64,000 nt of DNA from positions 10,832,501 to 10,896,500 of the forward strand of contig JAUCBN010000055.1 of assembly GCA_035048815.1 (NCBI GenBank). Direction: 5' to 3'. Positions 11,299 through 23,823 of this stretch are shown here, in pieces. Below the pieces are notes generated by a model. It was not told the DNA's origin. It worked only from the letters and a program-made list of their open reading frames with translations, and ran no database searches. The translations under genes were made by a program, and so were the position numbers. The stretch is from Abelmoschus esculentus. Lineage: Eukaryota; Streptophyta; Magnoliopsida; Malvales; Malvaceae. Position 1 is the first letter of the stretch; each line of letters opens with the position of its first letter.

Positions 11299-14200
11299 TT
11301 ACTCATTATCGTGACCTTCGGTTCCGTTTGTTTCCTTGTCGTTCGTGTCCTTGCCGTTCATGTCTTTCGGATGGATTTCGGTATTCTGACCCTCACTAGA
11401 CGGCTTCCCATCGTGTGGGTCATCGTCATTACCGGGCTTTCCCTGTTTTGTTCAATCAATCTTGATATCAATATGCACATGAAATGATAGTTATAGTAAC
11501 ATGACAAAATGAAATCTCTAGTGATCCAAATTTTTCTTAGCTGTCAGTTTAAACGGAAGAGAAATCATCTGATTATCCGAAAAAGATATCTTACAAGTAA
11601 ATTCATGAAAACTAACCTTGTTTTTGTCACGCCAGCCAAGTCCGAATGGTCGAGAGAGTAAACTAATCCTTCTTGCAGGGATTTCTTGTTGGGGGTCTTG
11701 ATTGGTGCGTGCAGGAGAATCGGGATTCAGCGATCTGCAAAGTTTTATATTTATTATAAGGGCCAAATAGATCAACTACACAAATATTTCACCAAAGAGA
11801 AAGGATTTCGTATCGGCGAAAGGTTGATAACACACCGTGGCGAAGGTTGTACTTTACTTTGTCCAGACTGGTACTGTAAGGTGGCTTCCAACACTGATTC
11901 TGCCATTACCACTCTTTTCTCCATTTCAGCAAGCGAAGCAACGGCATCTTCATACTTTTCCTGCATTAATATAAAAGTTACAACAGAAAAGGAACCGGAT
12001 AAAAATACCTACGATATTTGCATAATGACTCCCCTGTAAAAGAAAATATAAACAAGAGGGTCTGTTTGAGGGTAAATCTTTCATAGGGAAAAGGAGAAGA
12101 GCATATTGCGAATTTTCTACACTAGAATATATCGAGTAATATTTTTTTTATCAGCTTGCAGGTTCCAAAATATTTTCTTGTTTGCAGAGATTTTTCCGCA
12201 AAATTAAGACATACACTAAAGAAGACATATCGTTTTCAAACCAGTACCATGGCAAACAAGAGGTTTGATCACAATTGAGTACCTGAAGCACTTGAGCAGC
12301 GTATCTTTGTGCGGCAGCATCTTGCTCAGCAAATCTGCGAGCATCTTCCGTCACCCTTTGATCTTGCTCTACCCGCATTAGCACCTATGAAACGTGTGAC
12401 AAATATTATAATTATCGAGACATGAATAACAAGAGAAGATAATCTTCCACTAATTGAACATGAGGAAACAAGTCAAACCTGAAGCATTGCATTTTCTTGT
12501 TCCTGCTTCTCGGAAAGTGCCTTACGAAGCTCAGAAACCTCTTGCTCTAATTGCTCAACCTAAAGATCATAAGCAGATTTAGTTTATGCACTATGTTTGT
12601 CTTAAGAAAACATCTAGAAACATTAAAGTCAGCGAAACATGAAACATTCAAAGCATAAAAGGTTGCAAGCCAACCGTTTAAATGTCCATCACCGATTCAG
12701 GCATGGGTCATGCACGACAACATTTTAACACAGATTTCTTGCAAGTTGTAGTTTAATCAAAATATCTACTCTGTAACAAACAGTGATGGACTGGACATAG
12801 TGATTCCAACATACAGCTACCCACTAAGAAGCTCAAGGTGCCAGGAAAACCAAGTAAACAAGTTGTAGGCATTGGAATGATTTGTAGTTTAATAATGCAA
12901 CTGTGAATACTGGCAAGGAAAGATGGAAAAAACGCAAGACCAGCAACCATATATTTCTATTCATGCCAAAGTAAGTAACACTAATTAATATATTCCATTT
13001 TACCCGAGCACTTAATTGGCGTCGATTATCCTGCTGTACCATCTCCATTAAGGCAGTCTCCAGCTCCTCCGATCTGATACAAATGAGAAGGTTATCAGAG
13101 TTACATTCATCAAGCTTCCATGAACAAAAAAAAAATATATATATTATTTTGAATTCCAGCATAAAAAGCAAAAGATTAAGCAGGCAGGTATGTCCAATTT
13201 ATAAGCCATTGTAATGTAGCTTAGTTATGTCCATGTAAAAGGGAGGTGAGGAGGCAAGCTAGTAGTAGATCTGAAAGTAAAAACACAAATTCACTGTCTC
13301 CATTACAGTCTATAGCAAACCAAGGACAGCAAAACATGCAAACCATAGAGATGATATAAATCTAACCTGAGGACAGCTGATCTTTTCTCTTCCAGCAACC
13401 TGCACAATTCAACTTTTAACCACACAACCTGCACAGGATTGTTGATTACAAATTAAGAATATCAGAACATCATAAAACAGGACAATAAATCTTACAATAA
13501 AAGGGAAGAATTGATTTGGGTATGATCTATTCATTAAGCAGGCCAATAAAATATCACCAAAACAAGGATTTAGGTATTAGGGTTTATGGTTTAGGGCTTG
13601 TAATTAGGGTATATGATATAAAAGAATTAGGCTTCATGGTCTGCGTTTTAAAATTGGGGTTTATGAATTAAGGTTTTGGAATCAGCTTTAGGGTTTGGGT
13701 TTTATGAAATAGGTTTTATGGTAATATCAATTAGGGCTTACAGTTTAGGAATTAGGGTCATGAATTAGTTCTTAGCCTCCCACGTCTTTAGCAACACCAT
13801 AAAAACCCAACAAGGCACATCCATATATAGTCCACTCAGGCAGATAAATGGATCTAATCATTGGAAGTTTTTAAAACAAATCATAATAATAGCCCTTGTA
13901 TGAACACCAATATCAATTTGATATTCATTCCTTTGGTGGTTTGAAAGTGGTATCTAAAAGGCTTTAAGAATTTGATTCATGTCACAATCTAACATATGAA
14001 TGCAGTATGGTCAATAGAAGAACTTTTCCACCCACGCCTAAATCCAAACACATCTGATTGAACATGAACCCTTCTGAAATATCTTCTCTTAAATCTAGGG
14101 TTACTATATCCATTGCATTAAATTAGGGAGAGAGAAAAAAAACTCTGCATATATAATATAAGAATACCTTGCATATTCAAATTATCTATGTATTTTTATT

Positions 14201-17200
14201 TTACAGGGCAAACAGAACATGCAAGTGATCAAGTAACACTGGTTTAGTCCACAGGCCAAGGCACAAAGATCATCAGCTCTGCCGAAGTGCAACATCAAAC
14301 AACCAAAAATTGCATTCACAAAAAGGGTAAATGTAAATGCTACCTGCTCTTGAAGATCAGGAGCAGTATCCATGTCAGCATCTCCTGTCAAACTAATAAG
14401 AACTTCATCAGCATTCGTGGACCCAGAATTAGAACGAGAGAGGTCTCCATTTGTTTGTGAATCAACCAGTCGTCCTGCCTTATTTGTTTCCACAAGCATG
14501 GACTTGGGATCCCGCTTAAAGTTATATAGCTTAGATGCTAGGCCCTGAGAATCCCTCCAAGCTTGAAGCCCCTTTGATCTTTCCTCAACTGTGGTTATTA
14601 CAGCTGGGCGGTGCTTCTCTCTTAATTCATGTAATCTTTTCTCATTTACATTTTGGTAACCCATGCAAGCTGTCAATACAAGTTGACTGCTGTCAAATGT
14701 TGACCCAGCCAATGACTGTAGCAAAGTAACAGCATCTCCTGCATCCTTAGTTGTAACTAGTGCAGGGCCTGTAAGAAAATTAAGTTGCATTGTGTAAATT
14801 ACAGCTCATTGTTACTTTTTTTCAAGCTTCAAGTACCATTAAAATATCATTAAAGTCATTGCTCGAATGTCTTATCCCATACCATATAACTCCATTAAAG
14901 CAAGTGCTGTCCTAAAAAGCATGACACGATTTCCTTCATAAAGGAGCACATCCCAGACTCGAAGCACTGTAATGAGAAGTCCAACAGGAAGCAGTAATTA
15001 AGCATTGGTGATTCCAATTATTAAATGATAGTGCAGAATCAGTAAATTTGCAACAAAAGCACCAATTGTAACAGAAGATCTCAAATAGTGTAATAAATTG
15101 ATTAACTAATTAAGCAGTGCTAGAAACAGCATGAAACCTAACCACTTTCCCATGGAAGCATGTTCATGAAAATGGAAAGGAACCACGGTCCAGTAACCCA
15201 TGCCACCTGCACTCCCAGATAATCTAGATGATTGACTGCATAAGAAAATGCCAATCATAAACTGCCCAAAAAGCAATGGAAAACAAATATGAATTTTCAA
15301 ACACAAAAAGAACAAATACAAAAAAATACAGACCCAGTTTAGGAAATCTCTCGCGCACCAACTCCTCAAAAACAAGTTGGTCAACCTAACAAAAGGCCAC
15401 GAATTACCAGGAAAATTATCTAAAGTGTACTTATTCCACCAACCACTTTAACATTGATGAGAAAGCAGATTAGCATAAATAAACTAACAAAGAGGGAAAG
15501 TGTAAAAATATTACCTGAGACTCGATCATTTCCTCTGAGTAATAGCCATCAAAATAGTCATCAATAATGCCCACCAAAGTCCTGAAATTTATACACAACT
15601 TAGAATAATACAAAGCCAATAATGATATTTCTATAAATGCGATGCTTGCCCCCAAAACTTAAAGGATGCCACCAAATATACATAACAAAGCATGTAAAAC
15701 AGAATGAAATCACGTGTCTGCAGCAAAATATGTTCAGATCTGTAACATTAAAAATATCAACAGATAGAAAGAACACTAGATCTGCAAGGAATTTCTCAAT
15801 TGTATCCAAACCTACCAGAAGGCATTTTCTTCAGGCATCAAGAGGAGTAACAAGGCAGCAAAGAAATTCATGGCCTGCATGAGAAAAACACCTATCTCAA
15901 TAAAACCAAAACACATGAAGCATGACCGTAGCTAACATATTTCATAAACTAATACCTGACAGTAACCAACAGAGGGGTTATGTCGAGCATAAGCTGTAAG
16001 CAATCGCCTCAAAGCATTTCTACCATCATTGTCCAGAGCAGGGTGACCTGGGAATGTTCGGGGTAAATCCTGTTTTTTAGAACCACTAATTGATTAGGAA
16101 ACTCAAATTAATAACACAAAACAAAAGGTAGCACCAGCTGCTGAAGAAACTAAATATAGAATTCAAAATGCTTCCCATGGAACAACCTTCTCAATCTGTC
16201 CCTTCCACTTCTCAGGAACACATATGGTCTCTGTTGTTGAATCCTTAATGTCTAATTGCAAGCTCTGTTTTTCAGTGTTGTTGCCACAGTTAGTTTCATT
16301 AGCTAGTAGATCCTGGTAATAGTTCTCCACTCTTCGTGCCCTCACACCAACAAAGGCTTGCCAGAGCTGAAATGTCCAAGATCATGAGAAAGAAAGGAAA
16401 AGAGTGTGCAGGAAATTAAGAGAGAATAAACAGAAGATCAAATAAAATACCTCTCCCCTAAGAGCCATTGGCACTCCACCACGAACAAGAACTTCCAACT
16501 CTTCCTTCCACGGAAATAAAGATTCTGTAGGAGCTGCAGCAGCAGCAGCACCACCAGTTCTGGTACTTCCGCTGCCACTTCTAGGGGAATCCTGACCTGT
16601 GTCAGATCTCTCTGCATCAAAAAATTCATCATCAGAATCCTCCTCTGATGTTCCCTTTGGGGATCTAGCATCATCAGTAGGAGTTAGTGGCTTTCCTCGA
16701 CTGTTTTTTTGCTCATCTTTTGATAGAAAACCTTTCTTCTTTACACGAATACCCATCATATCCTCAATGGCCCGGAGTGTCGATCGAATTTCAGTCCATA
16801 TTTGGATCCTGTGAACTCTTTCCTCTGGTGCAGAAGGCACCTTCTCTTTTTCTGTATCATTCTCAAAGTGGCTAGCAGAACCAAACTTCCTTTCATACAA
16901 ATCATCTCCTTCAACGCCCTTCTTTACTACATTGTTCCCATCCTCATCAGTGTGTGAGGCCTTCGTGTCTTCCTCTGAAGATATACCATTGATTGGTAAT
17001 TGAGCAGACTCTGCTTGACGTTCCAAGAAATCACTCCACCTATCTGATCTTTCCTCCTCTTCTTCCTAAAGTCATTGAAATAGACAGGATCTAAATATAT
17101 AATTTATGTTAGGTGAACTTATTTCCTTCAATGTCCACTCAGTTGCCCAGAAATTAGTTAAACTATATGAAAGACATGAACTATTGAGATTGTTACCATT

Positions 17201-18495
17201 CAAGACCCATAAGAATGGGGAAGAGGATAAGTTGAGGAAGTGAAGATGTACTACAGGAAATATTTTGTCTTCACTGAATTTATTTGCTCAAGTTATTTTC
17301 AGTTTCAAATAATATCTCTACGACACGTTAACAACCTTTTTCAGAGAGTGGCGTTATTCAATATCTACCATGATATATGACTTTGCATGTTATCCTCCTT
17401 CTCCCCAGCAGCCAAAAAAAGATGACGGCTTAAAATAAAAATCGCATAAAAGCAGGAGACCGAGCAAGAAAATTACCTTGTAGATATTAGCATATTCTCG
17501 GTACCTTTGCACATGCTGAGGTCTCACCGCAAAACCATAAGCATCCCTGTCAATAATAAACGCTTTGGTAACCCTTCAAATGTTCACAAAAATACCTTCA
17601 TAATTGGCACTAACAAGTCTTTCCGAAACAAAACACACCCAAAAGATAGCATATATTTCACAACATTCTAAGCAGAAAACTAACTCAAATTACTTACAAT
17701 CGGCTCCAACAATCCCCGGTTACCACAACATTTTAAACGAAATTAGCTTAAACTTATCTGTAACGTTAACCTAAACTTACTAATTTCAAAACAAGATAAC
17801 TCATCGAGAATTAAGCATATAGATCAAACTAAAAGTGCAATAGCACGTAATTTGCTCCAAATACAGCTTGCATTACCCGTAAACCTCCTCCAAACATTGC
17901 TTATGTACACTAGTGATTAGACAACAACGCAGAGTCAAAAATGTAAACCTCTCTAATTTCCATAATCACTCGTTTACCATTACCACACACTTTCAAACTA
18001 CACTTCTACATTCCATGAAGACATTTTTATCAATAAAAGATCACGGATTCCAACAACGTTTTCAGCCACTACATTCCTCATTTACGGAACCAAACTGTGA
18101 TCAGTTCAATGATCTCGACAACTAACTCAAAAATGCCAAAATATTCAAAACCGAGCTTACTTTACCGGAAATCCGCATCCAAAGATTGCAGAGTTAACGC
18201 AAGAATACAGCAAATGTTCACATTTTCTTCATTCTAATTTTTCCAATAAAGTATATCACATTTCAGATCATCAAAACCAAATCGAGATTACTGATAAGAT
18301 TCAAAAACATCAAAAAAATATGTACTAAAAATAAGACAAAAAAGAGAGATCTAATCAAATTAGAATGGATCATAGAGAGAGAGAAATCGAAGGACAGTTA
18401 GCGAGAACAGCGTACCTCTTGTGTTCGAAGCTTATATGAGGGTTCCCACCTTTGGCGGAAGTTGTAATGGCGGCGGTGCCGGCGGCGGATCTCAT
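11299..18495 (-). CDS. TBC domain Rab GTPase-activating protein with C-terminal coiled coil
   Basis: Eighteen coding exons on the minus strand are, in gene order: 18495-18416, 17546-17477, 17065-16451, 16366-16187, 16069-15956, 15874-15816, 15581-15515, 15385-15334, 15235-15143, 14966-14883, 14768-14344, 13429-13368, 13073-13004, 12559-12479, 12384-12283, 11960-11836, 11734-11617 and 11442-11299. All phases join, giving 2541 bases and 846 aa. TBC proteins speed GTP hydrolysis by Rab GTPases in membrane traffic. The TBC domain runs from about residue 240 (RGGVPMALRGELWQAFVG) to about 480. It has the arginine-finger motif I313-x2-D316-x2-R319 (IEKDLPRTFPG) and the glutamine finger YCQ (Q353), so it should be active. 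A long acidic and Ser-rich region precedes it, with DSDDEFFDAE. Residues about 610-760 are Glu/Gln-rich coiled coil. The tail is hydrophilic. It matches the Gyp1-like TBC proteins At2g39280 and At3g55020 as I recall them. Confidence 0.93.
13564..13770. repeat. Degenerate telomere-like TTTAGGG repeats in a TBC gene intron
   Basis: The intron between 13430 and 14343 holds about 200 bases of scattered TTTAGGG-like units (TTAGGGTTTATGGTTTAGGG, TTTAGGGTTTGGG and AATTAGGG variants). They are read on the plus strand, so they are antisense to the gene. Spacing is irregular. This is an interstitial telomere-like relic or low-complexity drift, with no visible function. Confidence 0.6.
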
Positions 18496-18822
18496 TGCTA
18501 GTGCTGACGTGGATCGATTTGATTGGCCCGTTAAATTTAGGAGGGATGTCGGTGACGGAACGAGAGGATTTTTCGGAGATTTATTTGTTAATAGAATTTA
18601 TGCCAACGTAAAAAGAGGAAAGAGAGAGAAGGAGAGAGTTTCGGTTATAAGCTGTTTGGATGACGGGAAAATGGGAGTGAGTGAGAGAGAAAATGAGAGT
18701 GACGAAGGAAGCACGAGAAAATAATTAGACAAGGAAGAGTGAGAAAGTCATGATTGAGATGAACAATTTCTTTGAAATAATAATAATAAATTATTTATAT
18801 AAGGTTTTATTTTTGGTAAATA
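18496..18822. other. Promoter side and 5'UTR of the TBC gene
   Basis: This short stretch upstream of the TBC start holds GA-rich runs (GAGAGAGAAGGAGAGAG near 18626 and GAGTGAGAGAGAAAATGAGAG near 18680), which read as CT-rich tracts on the gene strand, as is common in plant 5' leaders. I see no clear TATA box. Confidence 0.45.
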
Positions 18823-19066
18823 TACATTTCAGTACCTGAATTTGACACCAATATACAATTTGGTACTTAAAACTTTTTATTTTCAAATTAACAACCTAAA
18901 CTTTGCTTTTGTTTTAAATTGGTTCAAAGAAGTTATTTATTCTAAATACCAATTTGGATGAAAAAATGAAGTTTGGGTACCAATTTGGACTATTAAGTTA
19001 AATTCAATTACCCGATCGAATAAAAATTTAAATATCAAATTGCAATTTTAAGTTAAATTCAGGTAC
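18823..19066. repeat. MITE-like inverted repeat with flanking (AAT)n
   Basis: The left end carries CAGTACCTGAATTTGACACC. The right end, read on the other strand, carries TTGGTACCTGAATTTAAC. Internal blocks 'CAATTTGGTAC' also recur inverted. An (AAT)n microsatellite follows at about 19066-19089. Target-site duplications are not clear. Confidence 0.55.
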
Positions 19067-19067
19067 C

Positions 19068-19100
<33 letters not shown>

Positions 19101-19276
19101 AAGAATAGTTTTCTATTCTTGTTTATGTGAGTTATGGTTTAAAGCAAAACCTTGTTTTGGTTTGTAAATCAATAGAATTTTAACAACACATTCAATTTGT
19201 TTGTATTAAGTTATTTGGTAAACGTTAAAAACACAAGTCATTGCATCTTTTGATACTAAATTATATTTTTATTAGG

Positions 19277-19491
19277 GATATGATCAAGTTATACAGTATA
19301 ATTTTTTTTTAAGTTTTATACGTTTTTTGTATCGTTGAATGATTGAAACGGATGACTCATATTGACAGTCGGTTATGTGAAAATTATCTGAAGAAAAAAG
19401 AAGTTAATATAAATCATCCGTTTTAGTCATCCAGCGATCCCAAAAACGTGTAAAGCTTAGAGAGTTTAATATTCTGTAACTTGATCCTATC
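19277..19491. mobile_element. Palindromic MITE-like element, copy A
   Basis: The left end GATATGATCAAGTTATACAG pairs with the right end CTGTAACTTGATCCTATC, and subterminal blocks (AAACGGATGACTCAT and ATCCGTTTTAGTCATCC) also pair. The whole unit could fold into one hairpin. The same family recurs at 19501-19721 and 25592-25796. No coding capacity is present. Confidence 0.72.
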
Positions 19492-19500
19492 TTTTTTGGG

Positions 19501-19721
19501 GATAAAATCAAGTTATGCAGTGTAAAACTCTCTAAATTTTATACGTTTTTTTGGATCGTTGGATGAGTAAAAAGATGTATCAGATTAATAGTCAGTTATG
19601 TCAAGATTATCACTTGAGAAAAAATGTAAGGAGTTAATCTAAGTCATCTGTTTTAGTCACCCAATGATCCAAAAAACGTGTAAAATTTAAAAGAATTTAC
19701 ATTATGTAATTTAATACTATC
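19501..19721. mobile_element. Palindromic MITE-like element, copy B
   Basis: The left end GATAAAATCAAGTTATGCAG, the core GGATCGTTGGATGAG, a CATCTGTTTTAGTCACCCAATGATCC block and the right end TATGTAATTTAATACTATC match copy A in order and orientation. It begins only about ten bases after copy A, so the two form a tandem pair. Confidence 0.7.
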
Positions 19722-20129
19722 TCTTTTCGAAATACAAAAAATAATTAAAGAGACAACGAACCACGTTTTACGATAATTTTTCAATCTTAATTTGTGTAGC
19801 TTAAAAAATAGGAGGATCTAAAAACATTAAACTCATTTTGGGTCTTAACCCCTTCACCTTATGCATAGCTTTGTCCTTGACTGACTTAATATATAAATAT
19901 TAAGGACTAAATTTGATATTATATAAATTAAAAAGTGGCACGTCATGCGTTAATAATTTTACCGAGAGTATATCAAAATATTCATTGTTGAAACCATTAG
20001 GGACGGAAATGAAATTATTTATAATTGAAGGAACAAAATAAAAATATCGATTGAAGATGAGATTTACAACATAAGTTAAAAACAATATATATATATATAT
20101 CATATAAATCTTAATTTATATAAATTTAT

Positions 20130-20690
20130 TAATTTTAAGATTTAAGGTTTAGGGTTTAAGGATTTAAATAGTAATGATTATAATTTAAGATTTTATTTTA
20201 GGGTTTAAGTTTATGGTTTATAATTTAGAGTTTTAGGTTTAAATTTTTAAATTTTAAGTTTTTTAAAGAATTGTATAATTTTTATAGGGTATCAAAAAAT
20301 AAGATGTTTTGTACATTATTATTTTTATTATAAATATCAATATTTTACTATTTATAAAATCCAAAACTTTGAAAAAAATCAATAGATTATAAAGTTAATT
20401 GATGTGCATACCATCGGTTGGATTTTTATATATCAATAATTAAAAAATAATTTATACATAAAAATTAAGTAAATCGAACTGTTTTTAAACCCTGAAACAA
20501 ATAAACTAAATTATATTTTTTTGCTTTCTAATATTTTTATATATAAAATAAAAATAATCATTGTTAAATTAAACATGTATATATAATTAAGGAAAAACTT
20601 TGATAAATTTATAAAAGTTCGTTAGATTTAGGGTTTAGGTTTTTATATTTTAAGGTTCTTAGGGTTTAGGGTTTATGAATTTAGAATTAG
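20130..20690. repeat. Scattered telomere-like TTTAGGG motifs
   Basis: Clusters of TTTAGGGTTTAAGG, TTAGGGTTTAGGGTTTATG and near forms occur at about 20138-20240 and 20628-20680, in AT-rich DNA with no gene. They are degenerate and interrupted, so this is not a telomere. Confidence 0.5.
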
Positions 20691-21165
20691 TTTTAAAGAA
20701 TGGTTATGTAATTTTTGTATATAACTTATATATCAAAATAGTTATTATTTTATATGTTAGTGGTGAAAATAAAAAGTTTCTACAAGTATGTTAGAGGTAC
20801 ATGGGTGGAGAAGAGCAATCATCCTCGCCCCGAAGAATTTTTTTTTGGTCTTCATATTTATTTTTTTAAAATAATTTATTTATAAATTTACCATTTATTT
20901 TTAAATATTTATGTTTTGCTTGTAATCTTAAATACTGTCTTCATCCCTATCTATGGGCATTTTAAGTTTAGAATTTAAAATTTTAGTTTTGAAATTTAAA
21001 CTTGAGAGCTTATGCTTAAATTTTAGGGTTTAAGTTTAGTGTAATATGATTTAGAATTTATGTTTTAATCTATAAACTCTAAATTTTAATTATAATTCTT
21101 AAATTCTAACTCTTAAACATTGAACCTAAACGTCTAAATCTTAAAAAATTTTATTGCCAATGACT

Positions 21166-21770
21166 TGACAATATAATCTGAATTCGATCTGATCCGAAAA
21201 AAAAAATATTTGATCCAAATCCTACTAAAAGAAGTTCGAATCCGGAAAAATGTTTGAGTCCTAATAGGAAATGGATCGGATATGGATATTACTATGATCC
21301 GATACGAATTCAATCCAAATCCATTTCTGAATGAGTTTGACTTATATATAAATCCTAATAAAAATATTTAAAATTCTTAGATTTTAAAATATAGATATAT
21401 ATTAAAATCCTAATTAAGTTTATATATAATTAATATTTTAGATGATTACATATTCTACAATTCTATTTATGTTTTTCTCTTATTTTAATTGCATTTTGAG
21501 TAGTTACTTATTTGTGTTATTAATTTAAATATATTTGTTTGATGAAAATTATTTTTTAAGATATTTATTTGAGTTGTTATTTTTAAAAAAATAATTGGAT
21601 TTGGACTTTCGGATTTGGATTTTAGGTATTTTATTTGATTGGACTTGGATTTATATAACTGGATTTGGATTTGGATTCGGACTTTGATTTTTTTTTAAGT
21701 CTGATTATTAATTAGATTAGACTTAAACTTTATAAAATTTGATCTAAATCCGATCTATTATCATCCCTTC
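21166..21770. mobile_element. Decayed hAT-like palindromic element
   Basis: The interior is built of GATCCGA, GGATCGG and TTGGATTTGGA blocks that occur in both orientations. The right end, read inward, is GAAGGGATGATAATAGATCGG. The left end TGACAATATAATCTGAATTCG is a weak match to it. The flanks CAATGACT (21158-21165) and CTATGACT (21771-21778) agree at 7 of 8 bases, as expected of an old 8-bp hAT duplication. The composition matches the cleaner element at 35211-35742. Confidence 0.5.
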
Positions 21771-21889
21771 CTATGACTAGTATAACTACTTATTAATTAA
21801 TTAGATTGAATTATTTCATATTTAATTATTTAATCAGATTGAAAAACAAATAAAAAAAATCTTCAAATTCATGTAAAAGAAACAAGTTC

Positions 21890-22147
21890 CCTTCTATAAT
21901 ACATCACATTGTGGAGAGAATGCAATCTTTAAACCGAGTAATTCTTCTGGATTCGAGGGAACAAGAGCTCGAAGAAACTTGCCGGTATCTGCCACGGTTC
22001 CGTGATTCGATCGCCGTGCCTTTAGCCAACTACAGTTTCGGATAGTCGACGATACGTGACGACTTCGACCTGCGAAAACGAAAGGCATGTGTTCATACAA
22101 AAATTAGATAATGAGGAGCAAATGGTAGAGGTTTAGGACCTATTGCA
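21890..22147 (-). other. Probable 3'UTR of the PP2C gene
   Basis: The sequence just downstream of the PP2C stop is less AT-rich than the neighbouring intergenic DNA. On the minus strand it contains TTTCGTTTTCGCAG at about 22074-22087, which resembles a splice acceptor. It is open for about 68 codons with no homology I recognise. A 3'UTR, possibly spliced, is the simplest reading. Confidence 0.4.
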
Positions 22148-23823
22148 CTAGCAAATGTTATGTCCGGCAACTTCGACACCACCTCGAACCGAAACCACGG
22201 GGCCATGCCAGTAGCTACGGCTTACTAGTTGGAAATCGATAAACAAAACGATAACCGTTATGTCGTCGTGAAAATGTCTCCTCACTCCACGATCGATCTT
22301 CTTTAAGTCCGAGTATCTCATTTCCCTCTTCTTTGCCGCTTCGCGAAGAGCGGCTTTGACGAGCTTCCTAGCAATACCCTGTTACATGTATCGGACACAA
22401 ATGTCAAACACGAATACTTTAAGAAAAATGAAGAATCGGACCGGCACAAAAGGAAATCTTACGTTACGCGGAAAGGTGTTGACGATGTCGACGGCCTCTT
22501 GATTGCTAAGGTGTTCCCATAGACCGTCCGACGCGAATATAAGAAAATGATCTTCGGGGTTGATTTTATGTACTAATATCGTTGGATCGGCTCTAAGGAT
22601 CGGTTTATCGAACGATTCGGGAACTCTAAACTTCGGCAACAGAGGTTCTCTGTTGAACTCTGCATTCTTTAGATAAGCATCACCAATGGATCTAGAAATC
22701 TGTCACATAATAAACTTTGGTTAAAAAACTATATGTCGAAACCTATGTTATTCGGATTAGGACATGACTGTCGGACTAGGACGCGACTATCGGATACAAG
22801 TTATTCCGGGTCGAAAACAACAAACTATTATAGAGAAACATGTCACAAACACAATGAACTACCTGTATAATGCCCTTCACACGCCATACTGTGTGCTTGA
22901 GGACCACAATCTGCGGATCATTCGGATGTGACGATCGCAACTCTTCCCGCACCGATTCGATACTTGTATTGTGCTCGGATGATAACTGAACCGCCTTGAC
23001 CTCTTTAAATTCGTTGTCCGATCTCCCTAATACCACTCGGGAATCGCCTGCATTCGCAATGTATAGCAGTCCCATACAGATTATTCCTACCAAACAACAC
23101 GAACCGACGGAAGCCATTGGCGGGTCATTCAGCCACTCCTTCCTGACAAGAGCAAGAAAATCCTCCTCGGTTGCCAAATATGCTTTGTTGATTACATCCG
23201 CCGACATTCCGTCATTATCGGTCGTAAACTCTGCACCGGAATAGTTGTCAAGTCGGTAAACGTGGCATTAGCTATAAAAAAACTCTAGATATTCCATTTA
23301 TAAACCTCATCGGTCCTACAAGGTGCACGATTCGGTGTTTTACATCTTACGAGTTTCGACTATCGAATACGAAGTTTCCGACACAACCGGTTGAAACAAG
23401 CCAAGATGTCACTTATCAGACATCAAATTCTATCCAAATTGAATTGGACAGAATGACAAATTATGATGAAATTTAGTAGAGTAGAAAGAATAACATACGT
23501 TTGATGTAGCTGAAAAGATGTTCATTAATAAACCTAGCAGCCGTCGGACCTCCGTGACCGTCGTAAATTCCGACAAATGTCCCATGAGGCCCTGTTTCAA
23601 ATAAGCTCAAGGGACCCGATTCGAGTTGGCTAGTGTCTTCCAACTGATTGTTTGCTTGAATTACCGCCATCGAAAACTCACCGGCAACATGTTCACCGGC
23701 ATCTTTGTACCACAACAATCCATCAACCCTACCATTAGCATTGCTACTACTAGACGATTCACCCTCGACGGAAGACGCCCTCCAGCAGGGCGGCATCATT
23801 CGCATTAATGATCCCGATACCAT
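22148..23823 (-). CDS. Protein phosphatase 2C, clade D type
   Basis: Four minus-strand exons, 23823-23499, 23230-22863, 22699-22463 and 22378-22148, encode 386 aa. PP2Cs are metal-dependent Ser/Thr phosphatases. The metal-binding and catalytic motifs are all present: YDGHGG at 87-92, [10 protein letters not shown] around D238, [10 protein letters not shown] around D289 and HDDITV at 347-352. The N-terminus [15 protein letters not shown] and the segment [20 protein letters not shown] are typical of the group that includes Arabidopsis At3g55050 and At3g12620. Clade D enzymes are known to dephosphorylate plasma-membrane H+-ATPases and to be inhibited by SAUR proteins in auxin-driven growth. That role is carried over from the family. 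The codon at the first splice junction gives Gln (IKQFTT). The protein length is normal for the family. Confidence 0.95.

Noticed and set aside
18452..18724. Plus-strand 90-codon ORF overlapping the TBC gene start
   Set aside because: It lies opposite the first TBC exon and its leader, has low-complexity GA-rich content, and resembles no protein I know. It is a shadow ORF.
19066..19102. (AAT)n and poly-A run as a polyadenylated retroposon tail
   Set aside because: There is no LINE- or SINE-like body and no flanking duplication. It is a simple repeat next to an inverted-repeat element.
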